The notes beneath the pieces are model-generated. The model saw nothing but the letters and a program-made list of their open reading frames with translations, was not told the DNA's origin and did no database searches. Made by a program: the position numbers and the translations under genes. Below, piece after piece: positions 52,919-64,000 of a DNA stretch of 64,000 nucleotides. The DNA is from Rhodococcus jostii NBRC 16295 (lineage in GTDB: Bacteria; Actinomycetota; Actinomycetes; Mycobacteriales; Mycobacteriaceae): assembly GCF_001894825.1 (NCBI RefSeq), contig NZ_BCWY01000010.1:123279-187278 (forward strand). The letters run 5' to 3'. The number at the start of each line of letters is the position of its first letter. The first letter of the stretch is position 1.

Positions 52919-53645
52919 TGGAGCTCCTGAGTACTGAATGGTGACCAGAAGGGCAAGCCAGAGCAACGACGGTGCCCGATCGGAAGGCACACACCGATGC
53001 TTTCGCCCGCAATACCTTCAGTCTGCGCGGCGAACTCCCGCCCCGACAAGACGGCAACTGGCCCGGACCACGCAACTGCGCCGCAGCGGGCTGGGACGCC
53101 CGCGCACCGCGTCAGCGAACGATGGAGCCGCACGCGGACGCCGTTCTGCCGTTTCACCTGCTGCTTTTCAGGGCAATCGTGAGGGGTTCACAGACCGGGT
53201 GCCCGAATCGCGCCCAGACGTGCTGGGGACCGGGTTCGCGGTCCCGTTTACTGCAGGAGTCGGGGACTCTCAGGATGAGGTGAGCACCATGATGAAGAAG
53301 ATCGCGGTACGAACACGCCACCGCGTCGGCGGTCGTCGCGCCTACCAGGGTCTTCGCGGGCGGGGCTGCCGCCGCCGTACCGACTCCGAGGGCCGAAACG
53401 TCCGGTGACGTGGTCGTGGCGGTTCGCGATCTCGGTCGACGACAGGGCTGGTCGACGGACTGATTGCCCGCGCCCTCCACGACGGTGAGCCACCGTCTCG
53501 GGATGCCTAGGATCGAGCATCGCTGCAGGTAGTGGCCGATACTGGCAGTAACGGGCCGGGCCGTGTTGACGATATCAATCAACTAAGCCGAATACTCCGA
53601 CCCACTGGCAAGCGACCCCCGGTCGCCGTCGGGAGGTTCCCGCAA
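52919..53645. other. long intergenic region upstream of the NRPS
   Basis: About 730 bp between the malic enzyme and NRPS starts. It contains a probable frameshifted remnant of a small secreted protein (53289-53463, listed separately). Elsewhere frames are short, Arg-rich and without ribosome sites. The last 60 bp carry the NRPS ribosome site GGGAGG (53631-53636). No rRNA, tRNA or repeat was seen. Confidence 0.5.
53289..53463 (+). pseudogene. frameshifted remnant of a small secreted protein
   Basis: The ATG frame starts MMKKIAVRTRHRV and breaks down. In the +1-shifted frame the same DNA reads HATASAVVAPTRVFAGG, then AAAAVPTPRAETSGDVVVAV and ends with a stop after GWSTD, that is, a hydrophobic signal-like region followed by a short mature peptide. 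A one-base change near base 53310 would join them. A chance frame of this kind cannot be excluded. Confidence 0.35.
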
Positions 53646-56600
53646 TTGGATACCACGAACAGCAGCGGAGCGACTGCCCGAAGCCGTCACGACGCCTTCC
53701 CTCTGTCACCTGCGCAGCGCGGGATCTGGCTGGCCCAGCGTCTCGCACCCGACGTACCGATGTGCATCGCGCAGTACGTCGAGTTTCGCGGCGCCCTGGA
53801 TCTCGACGCGTTGGACGACGCGTCGGTGACCGCAGGCCGCGAGTTCCAATCCGCGTTCCTCCGCGTGTTCGAGATCGACGGAGTGCCGTTCCAGGCCGTC
53901 GACCCGACCATCGAGTTGTCGACCGGGTACGTCGACCTCGCCGGCACAACCGACCCGGTTGCGGCCGCGCACGGCTGGATGGAGCGGGACTACACGGCCC
54001 CGCTCGACCCGACCCGGGATCTCCTGGCGACGTCGACGGTGTTGCGAGTCGGTCACGAACACTACCTGTGGTACAGCAGAATTCACCATGTCGCGCTGGA
54101 TGGTCACGGTGCGATGACACTCGTGAACCGGATCGCTGCGCTGTACACCGCGCGGGTGGAGGAGCGAACCCCGGAACCCGGCAAGGCCGCGGATCTGCAG
54201 ACGCTGCACCGACTCGACGAGCAGTACCGGTCGTCGCCGCGGTTCGCCTCCGACCGCGCCTACTGGCGCGACCGCCTCGCCGCCATCGACTCGGGATCGA
54301 GCCTGTCGTCGAGGTCGGCGCGGGCAGTCGCCAAGAGCACCCTGGTGGCCGCCCCGCTGGCATCGTCGACGACGGACCGGCTCCTCGGTTCCGGCGTGCC
54401 GCCGGCTGCCGCCGTGGCCGCCGCCTTCGGAACGTACCTTTCGCGCATGACCGGCCGGGACGCGGTACTCGTCGATCTCCCGGTGTCGGGCCGCACGACC
54501 ACGCTGCTGCGGCAGTCCGGCGGGATGCTCGTCGGAATCGTGCCGCTGCAGGTGTTTACGGAGCCCGACGACACCGTGGCGGCATTGACGCGCCGGGTGC
54601 ACAGTGAGGTGCTGCGCGCACTCCGGCACCAGCGGTTCACGCTGGAGGACATCCGTCGCGACGCCGACGTCCCGGACGCGCTGTCGGGACCGATGATCAA
54701 CGTCATGCTGTTCCACCCACGGATTCAGCTCGGCCCGATCACCGGCGACTTCCACGTCGTGACCTCCGGGCCGGTCGACGACCTACTGGTCGACGTCTAT
54801 CGCACCGGTTCGGCCGGGCAGATGGTCGTGGAGTTCCGCGGCAACCCCCACCGTTACACCGACGACGAGCTGGCGGAACATCATCGGTCGTTCGTCGCCC
54901 TCCTCGACGAGTTCCTCGCAGCGGATCCCGACGAACCGGTCGCCGCGATCCACCCCGAGACCGCGGCGGAGGGTGTGCGACGTCGCGCACACACCATCAA
55001 CCTGGACTACTGGCGCACCGCCCTCGCAGACCTGCCCCGCTCCCCCGTGCTGCCTCACGACCACGCGCCACAGGACGCTTCTGCCGCGACCCGGTGGGGT
55101 CACGTGGGGACGCACCTGCCCGCGGATCTTCATCGACGGTTAGCGGTTCTCGGGAAGGAGTGCCCGTTCGCACCGTTCACCGTGGTGCACGCCGCACTCG
55201 GCGCACTCCTCGCGCGGGTGGGCGGAACCGGCGACATCGTCGTCGGTACCCCCGCAGGCGAGCATGGGTGGCCGCTGATCCTGCGCACTCGCGTCGACGC
55301 GACCGAGTCGTTCACCGCCTTGCTCGAACAGGTCCGCGCTGTCGAACTGCAGGCGTTCCGGCACGCGGACGTCGCATTCGACGAGGTCACCGCGGCGCTC
55401 GGTCTCCTCCACGGGCGCGAGGACTTACCGTTCCAGGTCGGCTTCGACTGCGCGAGTGTCGATGATTCACCGCGCCCGTACCCCTACACCGACGACGGGG
55501 CCGACCTCTGGATCCTCTGCGCCGAGCACGCCGGCGACACCGGGATCGATCTCGGGTTGACCTTCGCGCAGGACATCTTCGAGCCGACGACGATCCGTGC
55601 TGTCGCCGACCGGCTGGTGCGGCTCCTCGAGCAGGTGACGGCAGACCCCGACGTCGCGGTCGGCGATCTCGACCTGCTCAGTCCGGCCGAGCGGCTCCGG
55701 CTCGCGCCGGCCCGCGGGGACCCGGGCGTCACACCGCGAACACTGCCCGACATCCTGTCGAGCGCGGTGCAGCGGACCCCCGACGCGGTCGCCGTCCTCG
55801 ACGGTCTCGACGTGCTCACCTATCGCAGGCTCGACGATGCCTCCACTCGACTCGCCCGGATGCTGACGGCGCGAGGGGCCGGACCCGAAACCGTTGTCGC
55901 AGTTGCCTTACCTCGTTCGGCCAGTTTCGTTCGCGCACTGTGGGCCGTCGCGAAGGCGGGCGCCGCCTTCCTGCCCGTCGACCCCGGATACCCGCGGGCG
56001 CGCGTCACGCACATGCTCACCGATTCCGGGGCGGTGCTCGGCATCACCGACGAGCACCACCGCACCCTTCTGCCCCCCGATGTCGAGTGGATCGAGCTCG
56101 ACGACCCGGAGGTGGAGCGTGAGCTGTCCGGGTGGGGCACTTCACCCGTCCTGGATCGTGACCGTCGGCGACCGCTGCGGTGGGACCATCCCGCGTACCT
56201 GATCTACACCTCCGGCACGACCGGGGTCCCGAAGGGTGTGGTCGTGCCCCACCGCGGAATCGCGAATCTGGTTGCCGCGCAACGCGATAGTCTCGACGTG
56301 ACAGCAAGCGACCGCGTCGCCCAGTTCGCGTCACCGAGTTTCGACGCCTCGCTGTTCGAACTGCTCGCCGCATTCGGCTCCGGTGCACGGGTGGTGGTCG
56401 TCCCACCCGGCGTCGTCGGGGGAACCGCGTTGGAGGAACTGCTGACCCACCAGCGCGTCACCCACGCAGTGCTCACCCCCACGACGCTCGCGACCCTGGA
56501 CCCCGGGCATCTGACGGAGTTGTCCCACCTCACCGTCGCCGGCGAGGCCTGCTCACCCGAACTCGCATCCCGCTGGGCAGCGGGGCGGCGCCTGGTCAAC

Positions 56601-59600
56601 GCCTACGGGCCCACCGAAGCCACCATCATGTCCACCCTCGGCGAACCGATGACACCCGGCGGGCCGGTCGATCTCGGTGCGCCGGTCCGGGGGTTCGCGT
56701 CGGCCGTGCTCGACGAGCGGCTTCACCCGGTTCCGCCCGGTACCACCGGCGAGCTGTATCTCGGGGGGCCGGGCCTCGCGCGGGGGTACCGGAACCGCGC
56801 CGGACTCGATGCCACCCGTTTCGTGGCGGCCCCGTTCGGCCCACCCGGCGCGAGAATGTACCGGACCGGTGACCTGGTGCGGTGGCGGAGGATGTCCGAG
56901 CGTCCGGACCCGGGCGACCTCGCACTCGAGTACGTCGGGCGCAGCGACTTCCAGGTCAAGATCCGCGGGTTCCGCATCGAACTCGGTGAGATCGAAGCCG
57001 CCCTCCGCGCCGACCCCGCAGTGGGATTCGCGGTCGCGGTCGTCGAGACCGGCTCCGACACGGACGGTTCCGCGGTGGTCGCCTATGTCCTGCCGACCGC
57101 GGATCGGCCCGTGGACCCCGGGCGGTTACGCCTGCGGCTCGCGCGCACGCTGCCCGCGTACATGTTGCCCGTGGCGATCGTCACCCTCGACAGCATTCCT
57201 CGCATGCCCAGCGGCAAACTGGACCGGGCCGCCCTCCCGAGACCGTCTTACGTATCGAGCGGTGCCGGCCGCCGGATGCCACGCACATCCACGGAGGGCG
57301 CGGTCGCGGCAGTCTTCGAGACGGTACTCGGGATCACCGGTGTCGGAGCGACCGACGACTACGTCGACCTCGGCGGCAACTCCCTCACCGCGACACGGGT
57401 CGTGGCACGCCTCGACGCGGCCCTCGACACCGTCCTCGACGTCCGCGACCTGTTCGAGCACCCGTCGGTGGAATCGCTGGCGGCCGAAATCGACAACCGT
57501 CGCGGCCGGGGGTCGGGACGACCGGTGTTGCGCCGGTTCCCGCGCCCCGCCGCGATTCCGCTCTCCCCGGCACAGGAACGCATGTGGTTCGTCAATCAGT
57601 ACGACACGCTCTCCCCTGCCTACGACATTCCGTTGATCGTCCGGCTCACCGGGCACCTCGACCTCGACGCCCTCGTCGCGACCATCGGGGACGTCGTCGG
57701 GCGGCACGAATCGCTACGGACGGTGTACCCCGTCTCGGACGACGGCCCGCACCAGGTGATCCTGCCCGCCGAGCGGGCGACACCCGAGATCGACGTCGTG
57801 CGGGTCGACGGGACCGAGGACCTCGACGCGTACCTGGCCAGGTCCGCGTCCGTCCGCTTCGACGTCACCGCAGACGTGCCGCTGCGGGCCACGCTCCTCA
57901 CGGTGAGCGACACCGAGCACGTTCTGGCCCTCGTGCTCCACCACATCGCCGCCGACGCCGCATCGACGAGCCCCCTCGCCCGGGACGTCACCGTCGCCTA
58001 CCGCGCCCGGATCGAAGGGCACGTCCCGTCCTGGGAACCGCTCGCCGTGCAGTACGCAGACTACGCCCTGTGGCAACGCGAACTGCTGGGACGGGTCACC
58101 GATCCCGGCAGCCTCGCGTCGCGGCAACTCGACTACTGGACCGAGGCACTCCGCGGGGCGCCGCCCCTGCTGGCGGTGCCGACGGACCGGCCCCGCCCGC
58201 AACGGCAGTCCGCGGGGGGCGGCCGGGTGGAATTCCGACTCTCGCCGGCGATGCACGCAGCCGTCCGCGCGCTGTCCCGCACCTGTACATCAACGGTCTT
58301 CATAACCATGCACGCCGCGCTCGCCGTCGTGCTTGCCCGTCTCGCGGACACCGACGACGTGTGCATCGGTACTCCGGTTGCGGGGCGGGGCGAACCCGCC
58401 CTCGACGACGTGGTGGGCATGTTCGTCAACACCCTGGTGCTGCGGACCCGAATCCAGCCCTCGGCCGGATTCGCAGACCTCGTCCGCACCGTCCGCGATG
58501 TCGACCTGGCCGCCTTCGGACACGCCGACTACCCATTCGAGAAACTCGTCGAGGCACTCGAACCCGAACGCGCGGTCGGGCGCACCCCGCTGTTCCAGGT
58601 GCTCCTCGAGTTCCGGAACGTCCTGGTTTCCGGGCACGAGACGCAGTCGCTCGACCTCCCCGGTCTCCATGCCGAAGCGGTCGACTACGACGCGGGGATC
58701 GCGAAGTTCGAGCTGCAGGTGTACCTCACCGAAACCTTCACCGACGACGGGACGCCGAACGGTATCGACGGCGGGATCGTGTACGTCACCGACCTGTACG
58801 AGTCCGCGACGGTGCGCCGGATCGCCGACCGATTCGTCCGGACCCTGGAGATCGTGACCGCCGACCCGGACAGCGCGGTCGGCGCCATCGACCTCCTCAC
58901 CGCCAGCGAGCGGGCCAACGCGCTCGCGTCGTGGCGGGAACCCCCCGCCCCGGGACCGACGACGACTCTGGCCGCCGAATTCGCCCGGGTGGCGGCACGA
59001 CAGCCGACCGCGGGCGCGGTCACCTTCGCCGGTGACACGCTCTCGTACGGCGCGCTCGCCGACCGGGCGAACCGGCTTGCCCGGCTTCTGATCACCTACG
59101 GGGTCGGACCGGAACAGCTCGTTGCCCTCGCAGTACCCAGGTCGACGGACTACGCAGTCGCGACCCTTGCCGTGCTCACGGCCGGCGGCGTGTGTATGCC
59201 GGTCGATCCGGAACATTCGACCCCCGAGACGATCTCCAGGATCGTCGCCGGCACCCACCCGACCGTTGTTCTCACCACGGAGAAGGTAGACACCCTGCTC
59301 CGCAGCGGGCACGTCCGCACCCTCGTCCTCGACGCTCCCGGCACGCTCGCCGACCTCTCCCGCCGGTCCGGCGGCCCGCTGACCGACGAGGAGCGTCTCG
59401 CCGGAACCTGTGCGGCCACGACTGCTTACGTCGTGTACACCGCGGGATCCACCGCCGCGCCGACACCGGTCTCGATCTCACACGGTGCGATTCTGTCCGC
59501 TCTCACAGACCACGAGCATGCCTTCACGAGCGACGACGTCTGGGCGATGATCCGGTCCCTGGTCACCGACTTCACCATCCTGTCGTCGTGGGGCGCATTC

Positions 59601-62600
59601 CTGCACGGCGGCCGGCTGGTGATCGTCGACGGCGCCACGGAATGCGCGCCGGGGACACTGCGCGCACTGCTGCGCCGCGAGCAGGTCACCGTGCTCCCCG
59701 AGAGCCCGACCGCCTACGAGACGATCTCCCGCGCCCCACACTCCACGGCCGACGACGATGCACTCCGCGTCATCCTCCTCACCGGCGAGCCGGTGGACCT
59801 CACCCGCGCCAGGGGCCCCGTCGCCGGAATCTATGCGTCGACGGAGACCGGCCCCCTCTTCGCACCGTCCGCCACCGACCACCCCCACACCGCAGCGGTG
59901 GAGTACCGGGCCGCATCCGGGGGTCGGTTCGCAGTGCTCGACGATCGCCTGAACCTGGTTCCTCCCGGCGTCATCGGTGAGTTGTACGTCGGCGGATCCG
60001 CACTCGCGCGCGGCTACCACGACCTACCCGCCACGACGAGCACCCGTTTCGTGGCCAGTCCGTTCGGGCCACCGGGCGAGCGCATGGTCCGCACCGGTGA
60101 TGCGGCCCGCGCCACGCCCGAGGGCGGCCTGATCATTCTGGAGCGCCGCGACTTCCAGGCCGGCCGGCGCGGATACCGAATCCCGCTCGACGGGATCGAC
60201 CGCGTCCTGTCCGGGCATCCCCACGTCGCTGCCGCCGCGACCGTCGACCACACGCCCCGCATCGGCGACCCGGTGCTCGTGTCGTACGTCGTGCCGAACA
60301 CCGGTGCCGCGGCCGACAGTGACGTGATCCGCGAATACGCCGCCATGATCCTGCCCCGCGTGTGGGTGCCGGGCACGGTCGTCATCCTGGACCGACTGCC
60401 GATCGCCGCGACCGGCGAGGTCGACGTCGACAAGCTCCCGGTTTCCGAAAGTCTCCTGCGCACACCGGTCTACCGCGCGCCGGCCACCCCCGTCGAGGAG
60501 ACGGTCGCGACGGTGTTCGCGCAGGTTCTCGGTGTGGCCGGGGTCGGTGTCGACGACAACTTCTTCGAGCTGGGCGGCACCTCGCTGGCCGCTGCGAAGG
60601 TTGTCGCCCGCGTCGGTTCGGCGCTTGGAACGCGGCTCGGGATCCGATCGCTCTTCGAGGCACCCACGGTCCGCGGGATCGCCGCCGTTCTCGACCGGAG
60701 CGAGGTGCAGCCCGACCGGCCGGTGCTCCGCGCTCGGGTGCATTCCGAACCCGCCCCCGTGTCGTTCGCACAGCAGCGGATGTGGTTCGTCAACCAGTTC
60801 GACGTGACGTCGTCCGTCTACAACGTGCCGATGGTGGTCCGGGTGACCGGAGACCTCGACGCCGAGGCACTCCGCGCGGCCCTGGCCGACGTCGTCGCCC
60901 GCCACGAGTCTCTCCGAACGGTGTACCCCCTCGCCGAGAACGGACCGGTCCAGGTCGTCGTGCCGACCGAGAACGTCCCGATCGATCTCACGCCGATTCC
61001 GGTGGCCGATGAGGCATACCTGCCCAGGCTGGTCGACGACCTCGTCTCCGAGGGGTTCGACGTGACGACACGCCCACCGGTGCGTACCCGGCTCTGGCAG
61101 CTGGACCACCACGACCACGTCCTTGCTCTCGTCGTCCACCACATCGTCGCCGACGGGTCGTCACTGGCCCCCTTGGCACGCGACCTCGGCGCGGCATACG
61201 CCGCCCGCCGCGAAAACCGCGCCCCCACCTGGGAGCCGCTGTCCGTGCAGTTCTCGGATTACGCTGTGTGGCAACGGGAGATCCTGGGCTCCACCACCGA
61301 CCCGGCGTCGCCGGTCACATGGCAACTCGACTACTGGCACACCGCGCTCGCGGACCTTCCCGAGCGCATGGAGTTGCCGGCCGACCGGCCCCGTCCCGCG
61401 ACCGCCTCGCACCGGGCCGCGGCGGTGCCGTTCACATTGCCCGCGACACCGCATCGCCGGCTCGCCGGCCTCGCACGGGCACGCGACGTGACGACGTTCG
61501 TGGTCGTCCACGCGGCACTGGCCGTGCTGCTGTCCCGGCTTGCAGGCACCGACGACGTCGTCGTCGGAACGCCGACCGCCGGACGCGGCGAACAGGAACT
61601 CGACCCGCTCGTGGGGATGTTCGTCGGCACGCTCGTGCTACGCGCAACGATCGATTCCGAGTCCACCTTCGGCTCCGTTCTCACGACGGTGCGCAACACC
61701 GATCTGGCCGCCTTCGCGCACGCAGACGTCCCCTTCGAGACACTCGTCGACGAACTGCACCCTCCCCGCTCGGCGAGCAGTCACCCGTTGTTCCAGACAA
61801 TGCTGTCGTTCCAGAACATCGAGCCCCCACGGCTTCAGCTTCCCGGGCTGACAGTCGAGGCAGTTGATCTCGATCCCCGGGTGTCGCCATTCGATCTCAA
61901 CATCGTAGTGCGGGAACGACGCTCCGCAGACGGGCAGGAGGCCGGGATCGACGGCCAGGTCGTCTATGCCACCGACCTGTTCGACGCCGCGACGATCCGC
62001 GCGTTCGCCGACCGCCTGCTTCGGGTGATCACCGCGGTCCTCGCCGACCCCGACGTCGTCGTGGGCGACATCGACCTCCTCGACGACACCGAGCGCAGCC
62101 TCGTTCTCGACCGGTGGAACGCCACGGCCCACGAGGTCGATGCCACGACGGTCGTCGACCTGTTCGGCATGCGTGTGGCGGCAACGCCCGACGCGGTGGC
62201 CGTGCGATGCGAAGACCGCACCCTCACCTACGCGCAACTCGACACGTGGTCCACGCGCCTGGCGCGGGTTCTTCTCGCTGCCGGCGTCGGGCCCGACTCG
62301 GTCGTGGCCCTGGTGATTCCCCGCTCCTTCGACATGCTGGCGGCGATGTACGCGGTGGTGAAGTCCGGCGCGGCGGTACTTCCCCTCGATCCGCGTCATC
62401 CGGCGGACCGCATCGCCTCGCTGATCGAATCCTCTTCGCCCGCAGTCGTGCTGACCGTCGGTGATGCCGCTCCCCCAGTGCCTCGAGGCGTTCCGGTGAT
62501 TCGGCTCGACCACATGGATCTCGCCGATGTCGACGCGTCGCCGGTGACCGACGCGGACCGTATCGTTCCGCTGCGTCCCGACAACCTCGCCTACGTCGTC

Positions 62601-64000
62601 TACACCTCCGGTTCGACGGGAAAACCCAAGGGCGTGGCGATCTCACACTCGGCGATCACGAACCAGCTGGCGTGGACGCGCACGCGACTGCCCCTCGGCG
62701 ACGACGACCGCACGATACAGAAGGCACCGATCGCGTTCGACGTGGCGATCTGGGAATGTTTCGCAAGTGTGTGCGCGGGCAGCCTCCTGGTCCTGCTGCC
62801 GCCGCAGCGCCAACTCGACCTCGACCATCTCTCCGGTCTGCTCGACGAATCGCAGATCACGCTCGTCGAGTTCGTGCCGTCGCTTCTCGACGTGTTCGTG
62901 AACGACCATCGGCACGCGTTCCCCGAGTCCCTGCGCCGTGTCCTCACCGGCGGTGAGCCGATCAGCGTGCGAACGGCTCAGAGCGTGCTTTCGCGCGGGG
63001 TGCGCCTGGGAAACATGTACGGGCCTGCGGAAGCTGCCGTGACAACCACGTACGAGGATGTCGACCCCGGTGACGCCGTCCTCACCGTCCCGATCGGCAC
63101 ACCGGTATGGAACACGCAGGTGTACGTTCTCGACGGGCGACTGCATCCGGTCGTCGCCGGGGGGACGGGCGAAATGTACCTCGGCGGCGCCCAATTGGCG
63201 CGCGGGTACCTCCGCCGGCCCGCCCTGACGTGCGCCCATTTCGTCGCGAACCCGTTCGGTGGCGCCGGCTCCCGGATGTACCGCACGGGAGATCTCGCCC
63301 GACGACGACGCGACGGCGTGCTCGAGTACCGGGGCCGCACCGACTTCCAGATTCAGCTCCACGGCTACCGCGTCGAACCCGGCGAGGTGGAAGCAGCCCT
63401 CCTGCGCCACCCGGCGGTCGCTCAGGCCGTGGTGGTACTGCGCCGCGACCGCAACGGCGCCGATCACCTGGTCGCCTACATCGTCGGCGTTCCCGGCGCC
63501 CAGATCACCGAGCACGAACTCATCGACCACACCCTCCCGACGCTGCCCTCGCACATGGTGCCGTCGGCGGTCGTGACCTTGTCCGCGCTGCCGTTGACCA
63601 CGCATGGGAAGGTCGATCGAGACGCCCTTCCTGCCGTCGACTTCGCTTCCCGCGCGGCGGAATTCCGTCCTGCTGGGACAGCAATCGAGGAGACGCTGGT
63701 CGAACTGTTCGGCGATGTCCTCGGTGTCGACACGGTGGGGGTGGACGATTCGTTCTTCGCGCTCGGTGGCGACAGCATCATGGCGATCCAGCTGGTGGCC
63801 CGGGCCAAGGCCGCCGGACTCGCGTTGACCCCGCGCGACGTGTTCGAGCATCGGACCATCGGGCGGCTGGCTCGTGTCGCCGAGACGAACCCCGAGCCGA
63901 CCCCGAGCCTCCCCGAGCTACCCGGCGGTGGCGTCGGGACGTTCCCCTTACCGCCGGCCGCACGATGGTTGCTCGAGCGCGGCGGCGACCTCGACACGTA
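53646..64000 (+). CDS. non-ribosomal peptide synthetase, three modules plus start of a fourth domain set (partial, runs off right edge)
   Basis: One continuous frame of at least 3,451 codons from TTG 53646 (GGGAGG 9 nt upstream) to the window end. Order: C domain (53.7-54.95 kb, RIHHVALDG), a C-terminal half of a second C domain (55.0-55.7 kb, starting [13 protein letters not shown]), A1 (55.74-57.24 kb, [21 protein letters not shown]), PCP1 (LGGNSL, Ser codon 57381), C2 (57.55-58.9 kb, LHHIAADA), A2 (58.96-60.45 kb), PCP2 (LGGTSL, 60582), C3 (60.75-62.08 kb, VHHIVADG), A3 (62.11-63.62 kb, [21 protein letters not shown]), PCP3 (LGGDSI, 63774) and the start of a probable epimerization domain ([15 protein letters not shown], from about 63.93 kb). 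A2 lacks the A3-motif and A10 lysines. Product unknown; siderophore or lipopeptide are possible. Confidence 0.95.
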   Translation, partial: MDTTNSSGATARSRHDAFPLSPAQRGIWLAQRLAPDVPMCIAQYVEFRGALDLDALDDASVTAGREFQSAFLRVFEIDGVPFQAVDPTIELSTGYVDLAGTTDPVAAAHGWMERDYTAPLDPTRDLLATSTVLRVGHEHYLWYSRIHHVALDGHGAMTLVNRIAALYTARVEERTPEPGKAADLQTLHRLDEQYRSSPRFASDRAYWRDRLAAIDSGSSLSSRSARAVAKSTLVAAPLASSTTDRLLGSGVPPAAAVAAAFGTYLSRMTGRDAVLVDLPVSGRTTTLLRQSGGMLVGIVPLQVFTEPDDTVAALTRRVHSEVLRALRHQRFTLEDIRRDADVPDALSGPMINVMLFHPRIQLGPITGDFHVVTSGPVDDLLVDVYRTGSAGQMVVEFRGNPHRYTDDELAEHHRSFVALLDEFLAADPDEPVAAIHPETAAEGVRRRAHTINLDYWRTALADLPRSPVLPHDHAPQDASAATRWGHVGTHLPADLHRRLAVLGKECPFAPFTVVHAALGALLARVGGTGDIVVGTPAGEHGWPLILRTRVDATESFTALLEQVRAVELQAFRHADVAFDEVTAALGLLHGREDLPFQVGFDCASVDDSPRPYPYTDDGADLWILCAEHAGDTGIDLGLTFAQDIFEPTTIRAVADRLVRLLEQVTADPDVAVGDLDLLSPAERLRLAPARGDPGVTPRTLPDILSSAVQRTPDAVAVLDGLDVLTYRRLDDASTRLARMLTARGAGPETVVAVALPRSASFVRALWAVAKAGAAFLPVDPGYPRARVTHMLTDSGAVLGITDEHHRTLLPPDVEWIELDDPEVERELSGWGTSPVLDRDRRRPLRWDHPAYLIYTSGTTGVPKGVVVPHRGIANLVAAQRDSLDVTASDRVAQFASPSFDASLFELLAAFGSGARVVVVPPGVVGGTALEELLTHQRVTHAVLTPTTLATLDPGHLTELSHLTVAGEACSPELASRWAAGRRLVNAYGPTEATIMSTLGEPMTPGGPVDLGAPVRGFASAVLDERLHPVPPGTTGELYLGGPGLARGYRNRAGLDATRFVAAPFGPPGARMYRTGDLVRWRRMSERPDPGDLALEYVGRSDFQVKIRGFRIELGEIEAALRADPAVGFAVAVVETGSDTDGSAVVAYVLPTADRPVDPGRLRLRLARTLPAYMLPVAIVTLDSIPRMPSGKLDRAALPRPSYVSSGAGRRMPRTSTEGAVAAVFETVLGITGVGATDDYVDLGGNSLTATRVVARLDAALDTVLDVRDLFEHPSVESLAAEIDNRRGRGSGRPVLRRFPRPAAIPLSPAQERMWFVNQYDTLSPAYDIPLIVRLTGHLDLDALVATIGDVVGRHESLRTVYPVSDDGPHQVILPAERATPEIDVVRVDGTEDLDAYLARSASVRFDVTADVPLRATLLTVSDTEHVLALVLHHIAADAASTSPLARDVTVAYRARIEGHVPSWEPLAVQYADYALWQRELLGRVTDPGSLASRQLDYWTEALRGAPPLLAVPTDRPRPQRQSAGGGRVEFRLSPAMHAAVRALSRTCTSTVFITMHAALAVVLARLADTDDVCIGTPVAGRGEPALDDVVGMFVNTLVLRTRIQPSAGFADLVRTVRDVDLAAFGHADYPFEKLVEALEPERAVGRTPLFQVLLEFRNVLVSGHETQSLDLPGLHAEAVDYDAGIAKFELQVYLTETFTDDGTPNGIDGGIVYVTDLYESATVRRIADRFVRTLEIVTADPDSAVGAIDLLTASERANALASWREPPAPGPTTTLAAEFARVAARQPTAGAVTFAGDTLSYGALADRANRLARLLITYGVGPEQLVALAVPRSTDYAVATLAVLTAGGVCMPVDPEHSTPETISRIVAGTHPTVVLTTEKVDTLLRSGHVRTLVLDAPGTLADLSRRSGGPLTDEERLAGTCAATTAYVVYTAGSTAAPTPVSISHGAILSALTDHEHAFTSDDVWAMIRSLVTDFTILSSWGAFLHGGRLVIVDGATECAPGTLRALLRREQVTVLPESPTAYETISRAPHSTADDDALRVILLTGEPVDLTRARGPVAGIYASTETGPLFAPSATDHPHTAAVEYRAASGGRFAVLDDRLNLVPPGVIGELYVGGSALARGYHDLPATTSTRFVASPFGPPGERMVRTGDAARATPEGGLIILERRDFQAGRRGYRIPLDGIDRVLSGHPHVAAAATVDHTPRIGDPVLVSYVVPNTGAAADSDVIREYAAMILPRVWVPGTVVILDRLPIAATGEVDVDKLPVSESLLRTPVYRAPATPVEETVATVFAQVLGVAGVGVDDNFFELGGTSLAAAKVVARVGSALGTRLGIRSLFEAPTVRGIAAVLDRSEVQPDRPVLRARVHSEPAPVSFAQQRMWFVNQFDVTSSVYNVPMVVRVTGDLDAEALRAALADVVARHESLRTVYPLAENGPVQVVVPTENVPIDLTPIPVADEAYLPRLVDDLVSEGFDVTTRPPVRTRLWQLDHHDHVLALVVHHIVADGSSLAPLARDLGAAYAARRENRAPTWEPLSVQFSDYAVWQREILGSTTDPASPVTWQLDYWHTALADLPERMELPADRPRPATASHRAAAVPFTLPATPHRRLAGLARARDVTTFVVVHAALAVLLSRLAGTDDVVVGTPTAGRGEQELDPLVGMFVGTLVLRATIDSESTFGSVLTTVRNTDLAAFAHADVPFETLVDELHPPRSASSHPLFQTMLSFQNIEPPRLQLPGLTVEAVDLDPRVSPFDLNIVVRERRSADGQEAGIDGQVVYATDLFDAATIRAFADRLLRVITAVLADPDVVVGDIDLLDDTERSLVLDRWNATAHEVDATTVVDLFGMRVAATPDAVAVRCEDRTLTYAQLDTWSTRLARVLLAAGVGPDSVVALVIPRSFDMLAAMYAVVKSGAAVLPLDPRHPADRIASLIESSSPAVVLTVGDAAPPVPRGVPVIRLDHMDLADVDASPVTDADRIVPLRPDNLAYVVYTSGSTGKPKGVAISHSAITNQLAWTRTRLPLGDDDRTIQKAPIAFDVAIWECFASVCAGSLLVLLPPQRQLDLDHLSGLLDESQITLVEFVPSLLDVFVNDHRHAFPESLRRVLTGGEPISVRTAQSVLSRGVRLGNMYGPAEAAVTTTYEDVDPGDAVLTVPIGTPVWNTQVYVLDGRLHPVVAGGTGEMYLGGAQLARGYLRRPALTCAHFVANPFGGAGSRMYRTGDLARRRRDGVLEYRGRTDFQIQLHGYRVEPGEVEAALLRHPAVAQAVVVLRRDRNGADHLVAYIVGVPGAQITEHELIDHTLPTLPSHMVPSAVVTLSALPLTTHGKVDRDALPAVDFASRAAEFRPAGTAIEETLVELFGDVLGVDTVGVDDSFFALGGDSIMAIQLVARAKAAGLALTPRDVFEHRTIGRLARVAETNPEPTPSLPELPGGGVGTFPLPPAARWLLERGGDLDT

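Noticed and set aside
57584..59035. A 483-codon Arg-rich frame inside the NRPS
   Set aside because: It is the +1-shifted reading of the C2/A2 region; NRPS motifs are continuous in the other frame from 53646 to the edge.

Overview
The window is high-GC actinobacterial DNA, most likely Rhodococcus (large-genome R. opacus/jostii type). This rests on GC-rich third positions, frequent GTG/TTG starts, an Rpf resuscitation-promoting factor, an F420/PPOX-type oxidoreductase, an ANTAR protein, a SigG-like ECF factor and a very large NRPS. No tRNA, rRNA, CRISPR array or insertion sequence was found.

Layout. 1-0.5 kb: the 3' part of a broken P-type cation ATPase. 0.6-3.6 kb: a small unknown gene, an Arr rifamycin ADP-ribosyltransferase with a rifamycin-associated element (RAE) upstream, a YceI protein, a methyltransferase and a TetR regulator. 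3.8-7 kb: a permease and amidohydrolase pair controlled by that TetR. 7-10.3 kb: a CstR/CsoR-like repressor with its operator, DUF302, a small conserved protein, an orphan histidine kinase and a TSUP exporter. 10.3-13.2 kb: TldD/PmbA protease pair. 13.4-17.8 kb: a small membrane protein, a solo ANTAR protein, DUF418, a TetR with a perfect 24-bp operator, an FAD monooxygenase and a PPOX enzyme. 17.8-24.9 kb: aerobic cobalamin genes, with cobN on the minus strand behind a B12 riboswitch and cobG-cobH-cobIJ divergent. 24.9-28.6 kb: two class-A beta-lactamase-type serine hydrolases around a LysR gene, then two small genes. 29.3-33.4 kb: permease, BBE-type flavoprotein, methyltransferase, small unknown. 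33.6-37 kb: a 40-aa basic protein, DUF1801, SoxR with a MerR-type promoter driving an MFS exporter, and a CitE-like lyase.

37-45.7 kb holds the most unusual content. It has a secreted small protein, rpf with a probable c-di-AMP (ydaO) leader, a methyltransferase, a full MreB homologue, and facing it a 943-aa protein that fuses a complete RodA/FtsW SEDS polymerase to a complete class B PBP transpeptidase. That gene is transcribed together with a single-pass membrane protein of RodZ-like topology. Together they look like a compact, alternative cell-wall synthesis module in an order whose members normally elongate from the pole without MreB.

45.7-50.6 kb: a secreted glycine-rich protein, an RHH regulator-DUF4097-ABC exporter operon, and a SigG-type ECF sigma factor. 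50.7-52.9 kb: a CysRS/MshC-like protein lacking recognisable catalytic signatures, and a malic enzyme. 53.6 kb to the right edge: an NRPS, still open at the edge, with three modules; the second adenylation domain has lost key motifs.
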